Assembly: GCA_032622095.1 (NCBI GenBank) | Contig: CP136066.1 | Location: 170,384,664 to 170,448,663 of the forward strand | DNA length: 64,000 nt | DNA from: Siphonodentalium dalli | Lineage: Eukaryota > Mollusca > Scaphopoda > Gadilida > Siphonodentaliidae | Reading direction: 5' to 3' | Shown: piece after piece, positions 11,401 to 23,700 of the stretch | How the letters are laid out: every line of letters begins with the position of its first letter | Numbering within the stretch: the first letter of the stretch is position 1 | Program-made: the position numbers and the translations under genes | The notes under the pieces: model-generated | Seen by the model: only the letters and a program-made list of their open reading frames with translations | What the model was told of the DNA's origin: nothing | The model's database searches: none

Positions 11401-11853
11401 AGGTTACACTGGTGTAAATAAGGTTCCGAGTGACATCTAGCGGATGCGGGAGGAATATATAGGAGAGAATAAAATAGACACTGGGCCCTGATTGGTCAAT
11501 AGCCTTGTGTGCTTTTCACATAAAAAAATCATCACACCTCTTCCCTATGATTTCCCATAGGTAAAATAACCGTTGGCACAGGAATTAACCCTTTGTAGTG
11601 AAGTTTGAATATTCTGGTGTGGTCTAAAATATGACTGTATTTTTTTATGCGGTTCTGACACTAGTTACGAAAACATAAGATTTAAAGGCGAATTCCCTGC
11701 TAGACAGACATGATTTTTTTGTGTAAAAAGTTTCCCAAAATGTCAATTTTTCAGATTTAAAGAAAATTTTGGACCCAACATTTATATTGCCAACACTATA
11801 CGCTAAAACGTTAGCACTGAGGCCTATGGGAAACATTTACACCAGTGTAACCT
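11401..11853. mobile_element. 453-bp inverted-repeat element, copy 1
   Basis: It starts AGGTTACACTGGTGTAAAT and ends with the exact reverse complement ATTTACACCAGTGTAACCT (19 bases; one offset at the inner edge). It appears identical to 12754-13206 along its whole length. No coding capacity, so it is non-autonomous. The superfamily is not certain; flanking TA is seen at copy 2. Confidence 0.85.
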
Positions 11854-12753
11854 AAAGGGAAAAAATAGCTTTTTATCATTTTTGATTCCTGGGAGTCACT
11901 TTAAAGCATTTTAATGCATTTTACAGAGCCTGGTCTTTCAGTCCAATGAATATCTCATGCTTGGTGTGGCTATTCTTGCTGCTGATGTCTTCTTTCACTT
12001 ACATCAGCCAAAAAAATAGTAAGATTTTTCATAAAAAATGCCAATTTTTCAAGGTATTTTCAAAAAATTTCAAGGTGGTAATAGTCACATGATAATGCAA
12101 ATGACCCATAACATGAGCATGTCAACGACACATATATCAATTGTTATAAGAACCTAATCTAATAAGTATTTTGGATTTTATAGCCAGTGATATACAGATA
12201 TATATCATAAAAGTGTGTCATTTCCACTGGTGGGTATGGTCATTTGAAGGTTAATAGCACTAAAACTTGGACACATTTAAGAAAATGCTTCAGCAATTCA
12301 AAGAGAGCATATCTTTATTCAACTAATTCAATATACACCCACATCCAGTTATCTTGGATCACCCTTGCAGACCTGAAAATGTCATATTTTATTCTTCAAT
12401 GTGCTGATAAAGTCATGCGCTTGATGCTCAGCTGATCAGATCTGGACTCAATGCCCTCACATCACCAGAAGTTCTCTCATGGAAAGAATATTGTACAGTC
12501 TTCCATAGCTGATCCAAGTTTGCAACACCAGACCCCTAAAACTGAGTGAAAATGGGGCCTGAACATGACTGGTGGTGGAAAATTGTGCCTTTTTGATGAA
12601 TAATTTGTTAAAGGGGGTGGGGTTAAATTGTGTGTGATAAATAAAGAACCATAGGGGTGATATTGTTTTTGAACACATTTTTTCCATTGATGGGCAATTC
12701 TGAAGAAATGTAGGGAGTTACAATTATTCCGCGAAAAAGCGGGCTATCGCTTT
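11854..12753. other. Spacer between the two identical elements
   Basis: About 900 bases of AT-rich DNA without a recognisable exon, ending at the second 453-bp element. Confidence 0.4.
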
Positions 12754-13206
12754 AGGTTACACTGGTGTAAATAAGGTTCCGAGTGACATCTAGCGGATGC
12801 GGGAGGAATATATAGGAGAGAATAAAATAGACACTGGGCCCTGATTGGTCAATAGCCTTGTGTGCTTTTCACATAAAAAAATCATCACACCTCTTCCCTA
12901 TGATTTCCCATAGGTAAAATAACCGTTGGCACAGGAATTAACCCTTTGTAGTGAAGTTTGAATATTCTGGTGTGGTCTAAAATATGACTGTATTTTTTTA
13001 TGCGGTTCTGACACTAGTTACGAAAACATAAGATTTAAAGGCGAATTCCCTGCTAGACAGACATGATTTTTTTGTGTAAAAAGTTTCCCAAAATGTCAAT
13101 TTTTCAGATTTAAAGAAAATTTTGGACCCAACATTTATATTGCCAACACTATACGCTAAAACGTTAGCACTGAGGCCTATGGGAAACATTTACACCAGTG
13201 TAACCT
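12754..13206. mobile_element. 453-bp inverted-repeat element, copy 2
   Basis: Same length and sequence as 11401-11853 (constant offset 1353). It is flanked by TTTA on the left and TAAA on the right, consistent with a TA or TTA-type target duplication if the element begins at GGTTACAC. Confidence 0.85.
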
Positions 13207-14050
13207 AAAAAGTTACTCGTCCAGACAGTACGATCACGATGTCGTAAATATTATCGAAATCGGCCGTCTATTTCTCGCAAAACACAACCTCGGATGTTGA
13301 CAGGGAAAACAACCCCGCCTGGGAATTTCCTTCCTATCCTCGCCCCTCCCAATTCAATTCAATAGTAACTCTGGTCATCATAAAATACATTACAGATACA
13401 ATACATATGTACAATTACGTATCATATATACATGTACATGTATACATATACACGGCAAATCATTATGATAAATATTATAATACATCGATGTCGCGTTTAA
13501 TGGATGTATACTTGTTTACTCATCATAATCAGATAATATATTTACCAATACGAATTTATATTTACTGATATACATGTGTGTACTCGAGCGCCTACAAATG
13601 TGAACGCGCACACATGCGCCATGATGCGCGTAAGCCTCAGGAGTTTTCGAAAATTTCCAAAATCTTTTTAATAAATATCGAAAGGTTGTTCGTTTTGCGC
13701 TCGCTATTTTGATTGAATAATTGGTCAACTTCAAAGTGTTTGGTCTATATTGAAATAGTATGGTTTGATGTATCTTACTCTAAAACCCTTTAATTTTTCA
13801 CACTTCAAGATAACGTGGAATTCATCTCCTAACTCTGCATTACATAATGTGCACTTTCTTTCCGAGTAGTCCTCTCCTCTTCTCGTCCTGTACACTGCAT
13901 GTGCTTCCCTCCATGTCCACCCCTCTGACAGCCATGTATATATTATCTCTACGCGCCCCCGCCTCCACGTTTCATCATAGATGAAGGAAGGAGTCTATGG
14001 TTTCATGCAGTTGAAAAATTGAGTAAATTATCAGTGCCCCTTCGTGTCAT
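13207..14050. other. Unannotated stretch
   Basis: It contains a small alternating TACATGTACATGTATACATATA region (13420-13450). No exon or named repeat was recognised. Confidence 0.4.
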
Positions 14051-14054
14051 TTAA

Positions 14055-14252
14055 CCCTTTCAGTGCCAAGTCCGATTTTTGTATCAACCCATATTTCCTT
14101 GATCATTTTTCAAATTTATTGATTATAATAATGTGATACATTGATGGAAAGAGCTCTTCCCATCAATGTATCACATTATTATAATCAATAAATTTGAAAA
14201 ATGATCAAAGAAATATGGTTTGGTACAAAAATCGGACTTGGCACAGAAAGGG
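14055..14252. mobile_element. piggyBac-like palindromic MITE, copy 2 (intact ends)
   Basis: TTAA (14051-14054), then CCCTTTCAGTGCCAAGTCC, a near-perfect palindrome, then GGCACAGAAAGGG and TTAA (14253-14256). The body matches 1696-1880. The 198-bp length, CCCTTT ends and TTAA target sites fit a non-autonomous piggyBac element. Confidence 0.85.
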
Positions 14253-14256
14253 TTAA

Positions 14257-14990
14257 ACTAATTGTCAGTCACCTGAATTAAAAATCAGCTATTGCATAAC
14301 AATTTTCGGATAAAGTTATTGCTATCTTTTAAGTTTATAATAAACCCTCTTTATGGTTAATTATTAGTACCCAATTAAGTCATTTGAGGTCAACGGCACC
14401 AATCCCACGACCCTCTCCGCGTCAGATTAATAAATTACCTATATGTGGCAATTTCCCCCATATATCTTCTGAGCTGATAATAAACGCTGTTGATAATCTA
14501 TGTTAATTTAGTGTATTAGTCCCCCTTTAAGACATGGTACCTTATGAATTTAAGCGTGTTTTATTCCCTTATGTGTGCTTCATTTTTTTTTCGCTGATAT
14601 CGACATAGGTTGAAAAATACGTGAACTGTATACATTCTAGTATACGGACATTATATATCCCCAGAAAGACGCATTGATGTCATAAAACATACAACTTTGA
14701 ACACAGTGTTTGGGTCCCAAAAACAACACAACAGCATCGAACAGAAGAGCGTTGCCTGTTAAGTCTATTCCTAGTATATTAAAAATAAAGAGCGTTTGTT
14801 CACCCCACCCACATGATCATATCATACAGTAAATCAACACCACGGTAGAGTTGCTTTCCCGTCGGGCCAAGCGCAGCTGAATAGTTGCGGCGCAGGTGAC
14901 ATGAACACTTATCTAATACAAATTTTGACTCTTAGTACTCCCATCAACATCATATCAAAATCAGCAGGACCACTTGATCAAGATAACTCA
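14257..14990. other. Unannotated stretch
   Basis: AT-rich, with an AATAAAGAGCGTTTG motif at about 14786 that also occurs in the long inverted repeat at 16.1-17.1 kb. No exon recognised. Confidence 0.35.
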
Positions 14991-15600
14991 TATACGCTTA
15001 GTTCTCAAAAGTAGTGATTAAATGCTGCAATAATAAAGAAGGGTAGAGGCTATTGTCGAATGCTGTATAACATTGTATTGTTTCATTGTGTAAAATGCGA
15101 GAAAATTTAGCTTATATATCTGTTCCTCATTCCTGTTACTCGGATTTTTTTTCGTTTTTTTTGCTAATTTCTGATTCACCGCTCGACGTTCCCGACAATT
15201 ATACGCTTAGTTCTCAAAAGTGGTGTTTAAATGTTGCAATATTAAAGAAGGGGAGAGGCTATGCTTTCGAATTATGTATAACATGTTTTGTTTCATTCCG
15301 TAAAATGCGTGAAAATTAAGTTTATATCTCTGTTCCTCATTCCTGTTACTGGGGGAAATTTACGTTTTTAGATAATTTCCGATTCACCGCTCGACGTTCC
15401 TGGCCAATTATACGCTTAGTTCTCAAAAGTAGTGTTTGCATTGTGCACGAAGTGGAGAGGCTATTCTTTCGAATAATGTAAAATATGGATTGTTTCATAG
15501 CGTAAAACGCGAGAAATATGAGCTTATATATCTGCTCCTTATTCCTGTCATTCTGTTACTCGGAAGTGGTTCCTGTTCCTCGTTCCGTTCCGGTTACTCG
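14991..15600. repeat. 209-bp tandem repeat, about 2.9 copies
   Basis: Units begin TATACGCTTAGTTCTCAAAAG at 14991, 15200 and 15409 and share GTAAAATGCG(A/T)GAAAAT, TGTTCCTCATTCCTG and TTCACCGCTCGACGTTCC. The third unit has an internal deletion near AGTAGTGTTTG. Confidence 0.8.
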
Positions 15601-16146
15601 AAATAGTCAATCCCCGCGTATGATACAAACTACTCACCTTAGATAGGCGTCAATCGATTCCGAAATCCCCGACTGTAAATATATGTACTGACCTGTTCAA
15701 CGACATTCGACGCGCAAGACGTGCTCCTATTCATGCTATTGACATATCAAAGATAGTTGCACACTCGAACGGTCGCGTCACCTATTTATATAGGTTAGGG
15801 TGGATAATCTCGTTAATTAATGTGTATTTTGGCGTTTTACATGGATCATACACTACAGACATGTAATATGTGTCCGATGACAGCCCAATCATTGCGGCTT
15901 TGTTTGACCACAAAGAAAATCATAGGAATTATAGAAAGGAAAACTGCATGAAGTCATGGGCCAAGTTAAGAGAAGTTGCAATTGACCTTTCCATATCTGT
16001 CGATCAAATAATTATTAGCAGATATGTTCTACAAACCAGCGACTGATCGGTCGTTTGCTGCATTATTGTATTTTTTAAACAGAACTGCTGACTCAATTGA
16101 AATTGAAATTTTAAGTTTTAGTTTAAAATTTAAATAAATTTTTTTT
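15600..16146. other. Unannotated stretch
   Basis: No exon or named repeat was recognised before the long inverted repeat. Confidence 0.35.
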
Positions 16147-17108
16147 AAAGGTACGGTTGGCCTTGGCGGTGGGTATCCTGTGAAAATATTTCCACCCGTC
16201 AAAAACTGCCACAAACAGAAAGAACATCAAAATGTAGACAGACTTTGTCCGTATATAAATAAGAAATATCGCATAAACAGTATGTTATTCTCATATGTTT
16301 AACCATTGTTATGTAAACAAAAGCATAACAAGTTACTTTTCTGGTGTTTGTTTATATTATGATGGTAGAAATAAAGAGCGTTCTTTGTTGGTGAATTCCT
16401 GATATGGAACTAATAAAGAGCGTTTATGCCATTTATGTGTGATTAGCCAGTAGCATTGTGCTGTCCTCTGTAACCCAATCAGGCTCTTGCTTAGGTAAAA
16501 TATAGTAGGTATTTATGATAACATGCTGTTTACGCATATATGAACGAAACTGTATGCGTTTTTCTGTTTACGGTGTTTGGAACAAATATGAATATTTTCG
16601 ACAATTAAAGGCACGTGCGGCCTTAATTGTCGAAAATATTCATATTTGTTCCAAACACCGTAAATAGAAAAACAGTAAAACGCATACAGTTCCGTTCATA
16701 TATACCATGACCATCGCGTAAACAGCATGTTATCATAAAGACCTACTATATTTTACCTAAGCAAGAGCCTGATTGTGTTACAGACGGACGACAGCACAAT
16801 GCTACTGGCTAATCACACACAAATGGCATAAACGCTCTTTATTAGTTCCATATCAGGTATCCACCAACAAAGAACGCTCTTTATGTTTACCATCATAATA
16901 TAAACAAACACCAGAAAAGTAACTTTTTACGCTTTTGTTTACAAAACAATGGTCAAACATATGGCCATAACATACTGTTTATGCGATATTTCTTATTTGT
17001 ATACGGACAAAGTCTATCTACATTTTGGTGTTCTTTCTGTTTGTGGCGGTTTTTGACGGGTGGAGATATTTTCACAGGATACCCATCACCAAGGCCAACC
17101 GTGTCTTT
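16147..17108. mobile_element. Head-to-head pair of an AAAGG...CTTT element (long inverted repeat)
   Basis: The left arm (16147 to about 16610) and right arm (about 16625-17108) are reverse complements over nearly their whole length, meeting at AAAGGCACGTGCGGCCTT. The arms share motifs such as TTTTTGACGGGTGG and AATAAAGAGCG. Each arm corresponds to the single copy at 53805-54329, so this looks like two copies joined head to head. Confidence 0.75.
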
Positions 17109-17258
17109 AAGGCCTCACGTGCCTTAAATGAAATTTAATTTAATTATTGTATGTTTTAGATTAAACTGCTGACTCAATTTAACATTTAACCAAAAAATAA
17201 AATAAAATTTATTTTAAAACATTTTTTAATTAATAAAAACAAATGCCGTTATATCATC

Positions 17259-17490
17259 CGACAGGGAACCCCGACAAGAAACATCCGATCAAAATGACCC
17301 AAAAGTGTCATCATGGATGGAAGTTATAAGAGAAGCAAGAGAAACCAGAACACTTTGGATTAAGGAATCACCACCGATATCACCACTTTCTTCAACTTCA
17401 TCTCCTATTTCACCACCGAAGAAAAAAAGGGAGATAAGAAAAGAACAAAGAAAACAACAACAACAACAACAGCTAGAATTAAATTCCACC
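17259..17490 (+). CDS. Exon-like ORF, Ser/Pro-rich then Lys/Gln-rich, unknown
   Basis: A possible acceptor CATCCGACAG|GG leads into an open frame. It carries SSWMEVIREARETRTLWIKE, a Ser/Pro stretch (SPPISPLSS), a basic PPKKKREIRKEQRK block and a (CAA)n-encoded Gln run, then a stop. The mix of low-complexity and basic sequence looks more coding-like than random AT-rich DNA. No family was recognised, and it could be a transposon-derived tail next to the 16.1-17.1 kb element. Boundaries are uncertain. Confidence 0.3.
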
Positions 17491-17664
17491 TGACCCGTGA
17501 CCAAGACATGATGGATAGAGAAAAAGTAAAAGAAAACTGAGACAGGGCGCCCCTCTGATGAGCCCATGCACCACCGTCCTCCGGAGGGCACTCAAATACT
17601 TTCGTCGGTTTATTTTTTTATTTGGTGGGATGTTCAGGTAATAAATGCAACCAACAGACCGAAC

Positions 17665-17886
17665 CCCGATAATACAAGCGCAGAATAGGAACCCCGATAA
17701 TACAAGCGCAGAATAGGCACCCCGATAATACAAGCGCAGAATAGGAACCCCGATAATACAAGCGCAGAATAGAACCCCGATAATACAAGCGCAGAATAGG
17801 AACCCCCGATATTACAAGCGCAGAATAGGAACCCCGATAATACAAGCGCAGAATAGGAACCCCGATAATACAAGCGCAGAACAGGC
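17665..17886. repeat. 28-bp minisatellite, about 8 copies
   Basis: Tandem units of AACCCCGATAATACAAGCGC plus AGAATAGG, with single-base indels in two units. Open frames on the minus strand through this block are repeats only. Confidence 0.9.
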
Positions 17887-18182
17887 GTATGTAATTTAAG
17901 AACCCCCAGGTCACATATATAAAATATATGCCATATTATATACCATTTGAAAGAGGAAGCTCCAAAACGTTGCATTATCAAGTTATCCGGTGTAATCAAC
18001 TGTGAACATGTTGTTTTTGTTGAGATACAAACGTGTTTTTGTCATCTAGATTGTAGTAAAAAGCGTACTATTTTCAATTGAAAATTCATGTTTAGTTTGA
18101 TTTCTGTTGCATTCTGGGAGTCAAAACGGGGGTAATCTTACTATGATTTCAGCTGTTTTCTATTTCTCTATGGGCATATGAT

Positions 18183-18286
18183 AATATGATTAAAATACTA
18201 TAATTCATCACCATTTGAAAAAGATCTGTGCCTCAGAAGACAGATTTTTTTCAAATGGTGATGAATTATAGTATTTTAATCATATT
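18183..18286. repeat. Hairpin with about 45-bp arms
   Basis: The arm AATATGATTAAAATACTATA... is mirrored after a loop near CTCAGAAG. The arms are nearly perfect. Confidence 0.85.
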
Positions 18287-18328
18287 TTATGGCATAGATT
18301 GTTGTTAAAACCGTATATCAAGGCACTA

Positions 18329-18515
18329 TAAAAAATAATCGGCGACTGGAAATTTTTTCAGGATTAAGTCGGAAATATGGCTTGTTGCCATTCATTGGAA
18401 CGCTCTTACTAATACCTTTCCGATGAATGGCAACAAGCCATACTTCCGATTAAATCCTGAAAATTACCCATAATTCTGCTGTGGTTAAGGAGTCGATTAT
18501 TTAGGGCATTACCGT
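18329..18515. mobile_element. Palindromic MITE B, copy 1 (left end eroded)
   Basis: The right half matches the consensus CTGCTGTGGTTAAGGAGTCG...TTTAGGGCATTAC. The left half starts inside the element at TTTTTTCAGGATTAAGTCGG. Confidence 0.8.
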
Positions 18516-18519
18516 AAAT

Positions 18520-19811
18520 GGGCCTTTAGTGAACAACTTTCGCATAATGAACCAATACTTATTAGAATTACGAAAAGTTAATAGTAGTAGTAAATATTTC
18601 GGACGGTCCAAAAACCTTTTCGCAGAATGATGACTGCGAGACCGTTTGTGAGAAAATAGTGCATTTAACACTTATTGCCACTCACAGTTAGGTTATAATG
18701 TTGAACAATGTTGGAATTTTAAGAATCGGTTCAGGCGTTTGTGAATTATGGCCGTTAGAAGTGAAGAGGTATTTGAGAGGTAGCTGGACCATGCATCTGT
18801 CTGGAAACAACTACCAATTTCCCTCGAGAAAAAAAAGCTAGATATATGAATATATGAATTTAAATCAACCTTCAAGACAGGGGTGGTGGAAAAAAGTTCC
18901 AGACACGTATGCGGTTTTTTCAATTTGACCTATCTTGGCACCCACCACCCCATATGTTTTTGTTTTCAAAAATATTTTTCCGATGAATTTTCAGGGACTC
19001 ACCAACCGCCCCCCTCCACTATTCAAAACATAATTTCGCACAGCAGAATGTTCCCTCAATGGGATAGCGACCATAGCTTGCTCTCACCCCGATAAATTTA
19101 ATAGAAATTCCGACTCATTTCCGATTTTATCATAAATAGTAGACACTTTTTGACGTTAGGTAGTTCGTTTGAAACATAATTATCAGTCATAGATGGCGGA
19201 TAATGCATGTATCAATAGAAAAATATGTTTAATTAACCATAAAATTTTCTAGCCTGCAGAGCGGTTCGCAAAAATACTAGTGCGGGTACCCACCATAATT
19301 TCGGGTATCAACGCCGCAGATCGATCCTGTGATGAGATGTCGCCAACCAGAGCTGGGATGTCAAAGATACGAATGATATGCTTCACATTTTGACCGTTTC
19401 TGCTTGAAAATATCACAATTATCATTCGGTCCGGCACATGAACCATCTTTAGGGTGGGGGTGCATGTACAAGGGTGAAAAAGTGTATGTTTGTTTGAGTT
19501 TTATGTTCTAATGTCATCTTAATATTATAGGCTATTCTGTGTTATTCGACATTATAGGCCGGGAGCTGGACAATGAATGGAAACATTAAATCAGTGTAAA
19601 TCATGAGTTAGCAGCGACGTGGCTAGAGGGTCCCTGTTAGGGGTGTTCACCTATAGTTTCTAAATGCAACCCCTAATTCCAGTAACTTCTATTTGTACTC
19701 CCATGTCAGGTTCCAGTTTTCATCGAGTTTACAACGGGTTCTTCCAACTTCTGGATATGACAACCCCTAAGTTTAGAATTTTCCATCTAGTTATTTAATT
19801 TTCTTGCTAAA
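18520..19811. other. Unannotated stretch with a degraded repeat
   Basis: 19610-19800 resembles the 'ACGTGGCTAGAGGGT / GGAATTTCC' dispersed repeat. No exon was recognised in the remainder. Confidence 0.4.
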
Positions 19812-20600
19812 CTATGAACACTTGGATGGTGATAATTTTAGTTTGCATTCCTTCAGTCGCTGAAATACAAGATTAATTCGTTCCAGCATCTGTGCAACAC
19901 TATTCGCTGCTATACAAATATCGTCAAGATATATACATGTATAACAAATGCGACTGACAAGCCCATTCAAGCAGTGCTCCATCATGCGTTGGAAACCGGC
20001 TGGCGACCCTTTCATTCCTTGCGGAGCACGCTCGAACTCGTGAAAACTCAAATTGCCAGACGTAAAAGCAGTGTACTTTTTGTCTTCTTCCAATACCTCC
20101 TGCTGGAAATAACCACATCTCAGATCCAAAGAACAAAATAGATTACAATTTGATAAATTATCTAAAATATATTCTATTTGGGGAAGACAATAAGCATTGG
20201 CATTTTTATTAATATCCCTGTAATCAATACACAGCCTTAGTGTCCCACTGGACCGCCTACAAACTACAACATTGAAGCAATATGGACTCCGAGAGCATCT
20301 TTTACGCCAGCCGCCAACAACTTATGAAGATAATATCGAACCTCTTCCACCTCTTCTCGGAACCTGTCTAACAGGTTTCTCATCTGTTAAATGAATCTCG
20401 TGCTTTATCCCAGCATAATGCCCAAAGTCGAAATCAGACCTAGAAAAAATATTGAAAACAACAAATATTCTTGTTGTGCCATATTAGCGAAAGAAGAACT
20501 ATATATTTCTTGTGTCCATTGAACAAAACCTGTTGTATTATAATGAAATCCAAACCTAATTGTGTCCAGAAAAAAACAACTTGTTATGGAGCACAATCGG
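19812..20600 (-). pseudogene. Ty3/gypsy retrotransposon reverse transcriptase remnant
   Basis: On the minus strand the longest open part (20129-19812) shows a substrate-contact block (FERAPQGMKGSPAGFQRMM) and the catalytic YLDDI (YxDD) motif followed by SKCS and a stop. Upstream, in frame to about 20290, is a block with LRLCIDYRDIN. Further upstream similarity to pol (FDFGHYAGIKHEIHL, 20430-20390) lies in other frames, so there are at least two frame breaks plus truncation after the palm domain. No RNase H, integrase or LTRs were seen. This is a dead fragment. Confidence 0.8.
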
Positions 20601-22089
20601 GACTGATAAATGTTTTTCGGGGCACTGATTATTGGTATTTTTTCGGCAAGGGGAGATAGTCAAAAGTTTAATTTCAAATTACACATCCCAGATCAAAATT
20701 CACAATTTAAAATATTCAATGTGTACCCCTCTAATTGTAGTTATCAGGTTAATCTCTCACGTTTTCCAATAGATGGAACGCAACTTGAAGACAATATTCT
20801 AAATCTTGATATAAAACAACATAATTATATTATACTAAAAGAATGGCGGAAAGTCAAAAATATCGGTGCAATCTCAACACATGTTCGGTCTGAAGTATCT
20901 GGCTGCTGTTGCCCCTTATATCACCGCGACCCTGTGGCACATTTGACTCCTCACCACAGATCCGTGTTAAAATTATTGCACATTCGTTCACATATAAATT
21001 CCACACCATTTTATTCAATAACAAAATTACCCTAGGTCGTTTGTTGAACTTGGTATCTGAACATTTCCCACCAATGATAAATTCAACTCATTTAATGTAA
21101 TTTCCCCAAGAATATAGTCTAAAATGCATCCTAAAGTCAAACCTATCACTCAACAGAACTAAAAGATGTAAACTATATATTATGCATAAAGATCAGGACT
21201 GCGATATATATATGCACACCTCACAGAAAGCGATTAAGTGAGTGTATAATTTCACCGCACCCAACACCAACAGGGCAGAAAAACACCGACGTCCTAAAAA
21301 AAGACAAGGGAATTGAAGGGATAGCTGTTATTGTTATTTTAATGATGCCAAATAAATTGTCTACACTGTCAAAGGTATCTGCAGCAGCCTAAAAAACGAG
21401 AGGCCAATCACGATCGGCAGATGTTTAACCCATACCTTGGTGACAGCGATGAGCTATTTTCATATATCCTTACCCCATCCTTTTCATGAGTGCAAAACTT
21501 TAAACAATTCACACCTTACTATTAATTCACAAGTGAAATCACACTTATCGGGCACCTTGCTCACATTAACACAATGTTAACACAGACGCGGCTTTGATTT
21601 CAACCTATTAGTGACTCCAACACAGATACATGTATGTCTTATAGAGTTATAAAGCTAATTAAGCTCAATCCATAGTCGGAGAGAAGCTCCATAGTCGGAG
21701 AGAAGCACCATACATGTAGCTGTTAAATATCAAATAGTTACAAAATTAGGTAGACAAACATCATAGCAACTCAATTTATCTACTTATTACATTGGAACAT
21801 GAGACATAACATATTGTGTGTTTCTTTTTAGCATCATTGCTATTTATGGTTTATTATATTATTCATAGCAACCTATTAATATTTCACCACTAAAAAAACA
21901 ATCAATAACTGATCAACTATAGAAGGGATGTATAGACCAGGATATAAAATATGATTGCTAATGATTGGATATAAATGTTAATTTTCTTCTAATTTGATCA
22001 TTGGAAAGATATGTTTGTAAACAGTTTAAATATAATTGAAGTTAAAGTTAATATTTTAAAAACGATTCAATCGATACCAAAATCTATAC
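20601..22089. other. Unannotated AT-rich stretch
   Basis: A 141-codon plus-strand ORF (20610-21035) lies here; it has no recognised motif and no splice context and is more likely chance. A short tandem pair CCATAGTCGGAGAGAAGC is at 21672-21710. Confidence 0.4.
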
Positions 22090-23700
22090 ATGTGAAGAAT
22101 GTGTCATGATTATTACAGATGTGATTATTTATAGAGTGATCATGCAAAAAATATTTTAGCTATCACATTGTGTCAACATAATTGGTGAAGGATGTTAATA
22201 TATTTAAGCAAATAAACCAAATGACCCTCACTATGCAGGTAAGAAGGTGTTATCATAAACTGTGCCAGAACTATAAACATAATTAATGGAAATATTTGAG
22301 TTATCAAATCGGATAGTAAGGAATTAATCTTACCCAAACTAATGAACTGATAAACACAGAGTAGTCAACAAAAAGAATGGAATTTAGAAACCCATACAAT
22401 AAGTCAGTCTCAAGAATCCCAGCACTGTTAATATTATCCTGTAGCCCAAATGCAATTGAGGGAATTTCAAAATAAGACATATCCTCTAATGATAAACCTG
22501 GCTCAAAGTTAAAGTGATAACTTAATATATGTCTATCAGATAATATGAGTCTATCGAATGGGTTAATTTTAATCCCAAATCCATGCAAGTTAAAAGTGGA
22601 TCACCATCAACATGGACATAGAATAGGAGAATGATCAAATAAAACACATCAGAAGACCATATCATGTGTGCAGAGGGTTAATCATTTTCAATGACATTAT
22701 ATGATGGAATAGGAATTGGTGTATTAATTATTTTCTAAGTTATGACAACAGTATGTCTGTAAACAATAATGCCATGAACTGCATGGATTCAACACAGAAC
22801 AGAATTGGAATAAAGAGTCTGTAATCAATCACAGTTTGACAGTTGTTTATAATTCTGCAGCCACCAGTGGTGCTATCAGGTCACTGTGCCCAAAGCAATA
22901 AATTATCTCCTTCCAATAACACAGGTGTGTGTTGTGTCTTGTTCTATTCAAATTTAATAGTGCATGGAAAAGAGGTATGAATTATAAAGGGCCATAACTC
23001 TGTTAAAATATACTGGATCAAACCCATATTCGCACTTGATCTGTATTTAGGGGTCACAAATTCATATACCAAAATTGGTGTCAATCAGATGAAAAAATGT
23101 TTGAGTCATCCTGGCTTGGATGAATTCTATTTAAAAACAAGAGTGGAAAGGGTTAACTAAACAAAACAAAAATCCATAAAGATGAAGAACGTGCTAAGAA
23201 AGACTTAGGTAAGAAATATGAGGCAGATCAGAAGAAATATGTTCAATTTATTGGATTGGATAGCATATGTGTGAAGGGTTAATTATTTTCTAAACTTATC
23301 AACTAATCGATACCAAAAACTATACAGGTGAGGGGTGTGTCATCATAAACCTACATATCAGATATGAAAACAATCAGACAAAAAAATACTTTGGTTACAG
23401 CATCGGATAGCTCATGCCTATGTGCGGATGCAAAGTGTTAATAATTTCTAAAGCCGATCAACCGATCGATACCAAAAACTATACAGGTGAGGAGTGTGTT
23501 ATCATAAACATGCACATAAAATTTGAACACGATCCGATAGAAAATATTTGAGTAATTGAATCGGATAGCAAGTGTCTACGGACAGACAGATGGACGGACG
23601 GACGGACGGACGGACAGATGGACAGACGAACGACGGATGGTTGATCCGGACGTCGGCATTATGTGTACCATACATGGTATGGGTACACATAAAAAACAAT
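22090..23700. repeat. Diverged dispersed repeat with ACAGGTGAGGAGTGTGT units
   Basis: Units with TCGATACCAAAAACTATACAGGTGAGG, ATCATAAAC and a GGATAG terminus recur at about 22070, 23290 and 23470. The last leads into a GACG microsatellite at 23580-23640. Similar 'ATTTCATT(G/C)AGATCCGA' plus 'GGATGGAC' ends are at 43.7 and 52.4 kb. Confidence 0.55.
23580..23640. repeat. (GACG)/(GACA) tetranucleotide microsatellite
   Basis: Alternating GACA and GACG units, imperfect at the right end. Confidence 0.9.

Noticed and set aside
17618-17999. Minus-strand ORFs of 98-121 codons with LRLYYRGS repeats
   Set aside because: They are translations of the 28-bp minisatellite in successive frames.
20610-21035. 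141-codon plus-strand ORF
   Set aside because: AT-rich composition, no motif, no splice sites that fit, and partly opposite the gypsy remnant.
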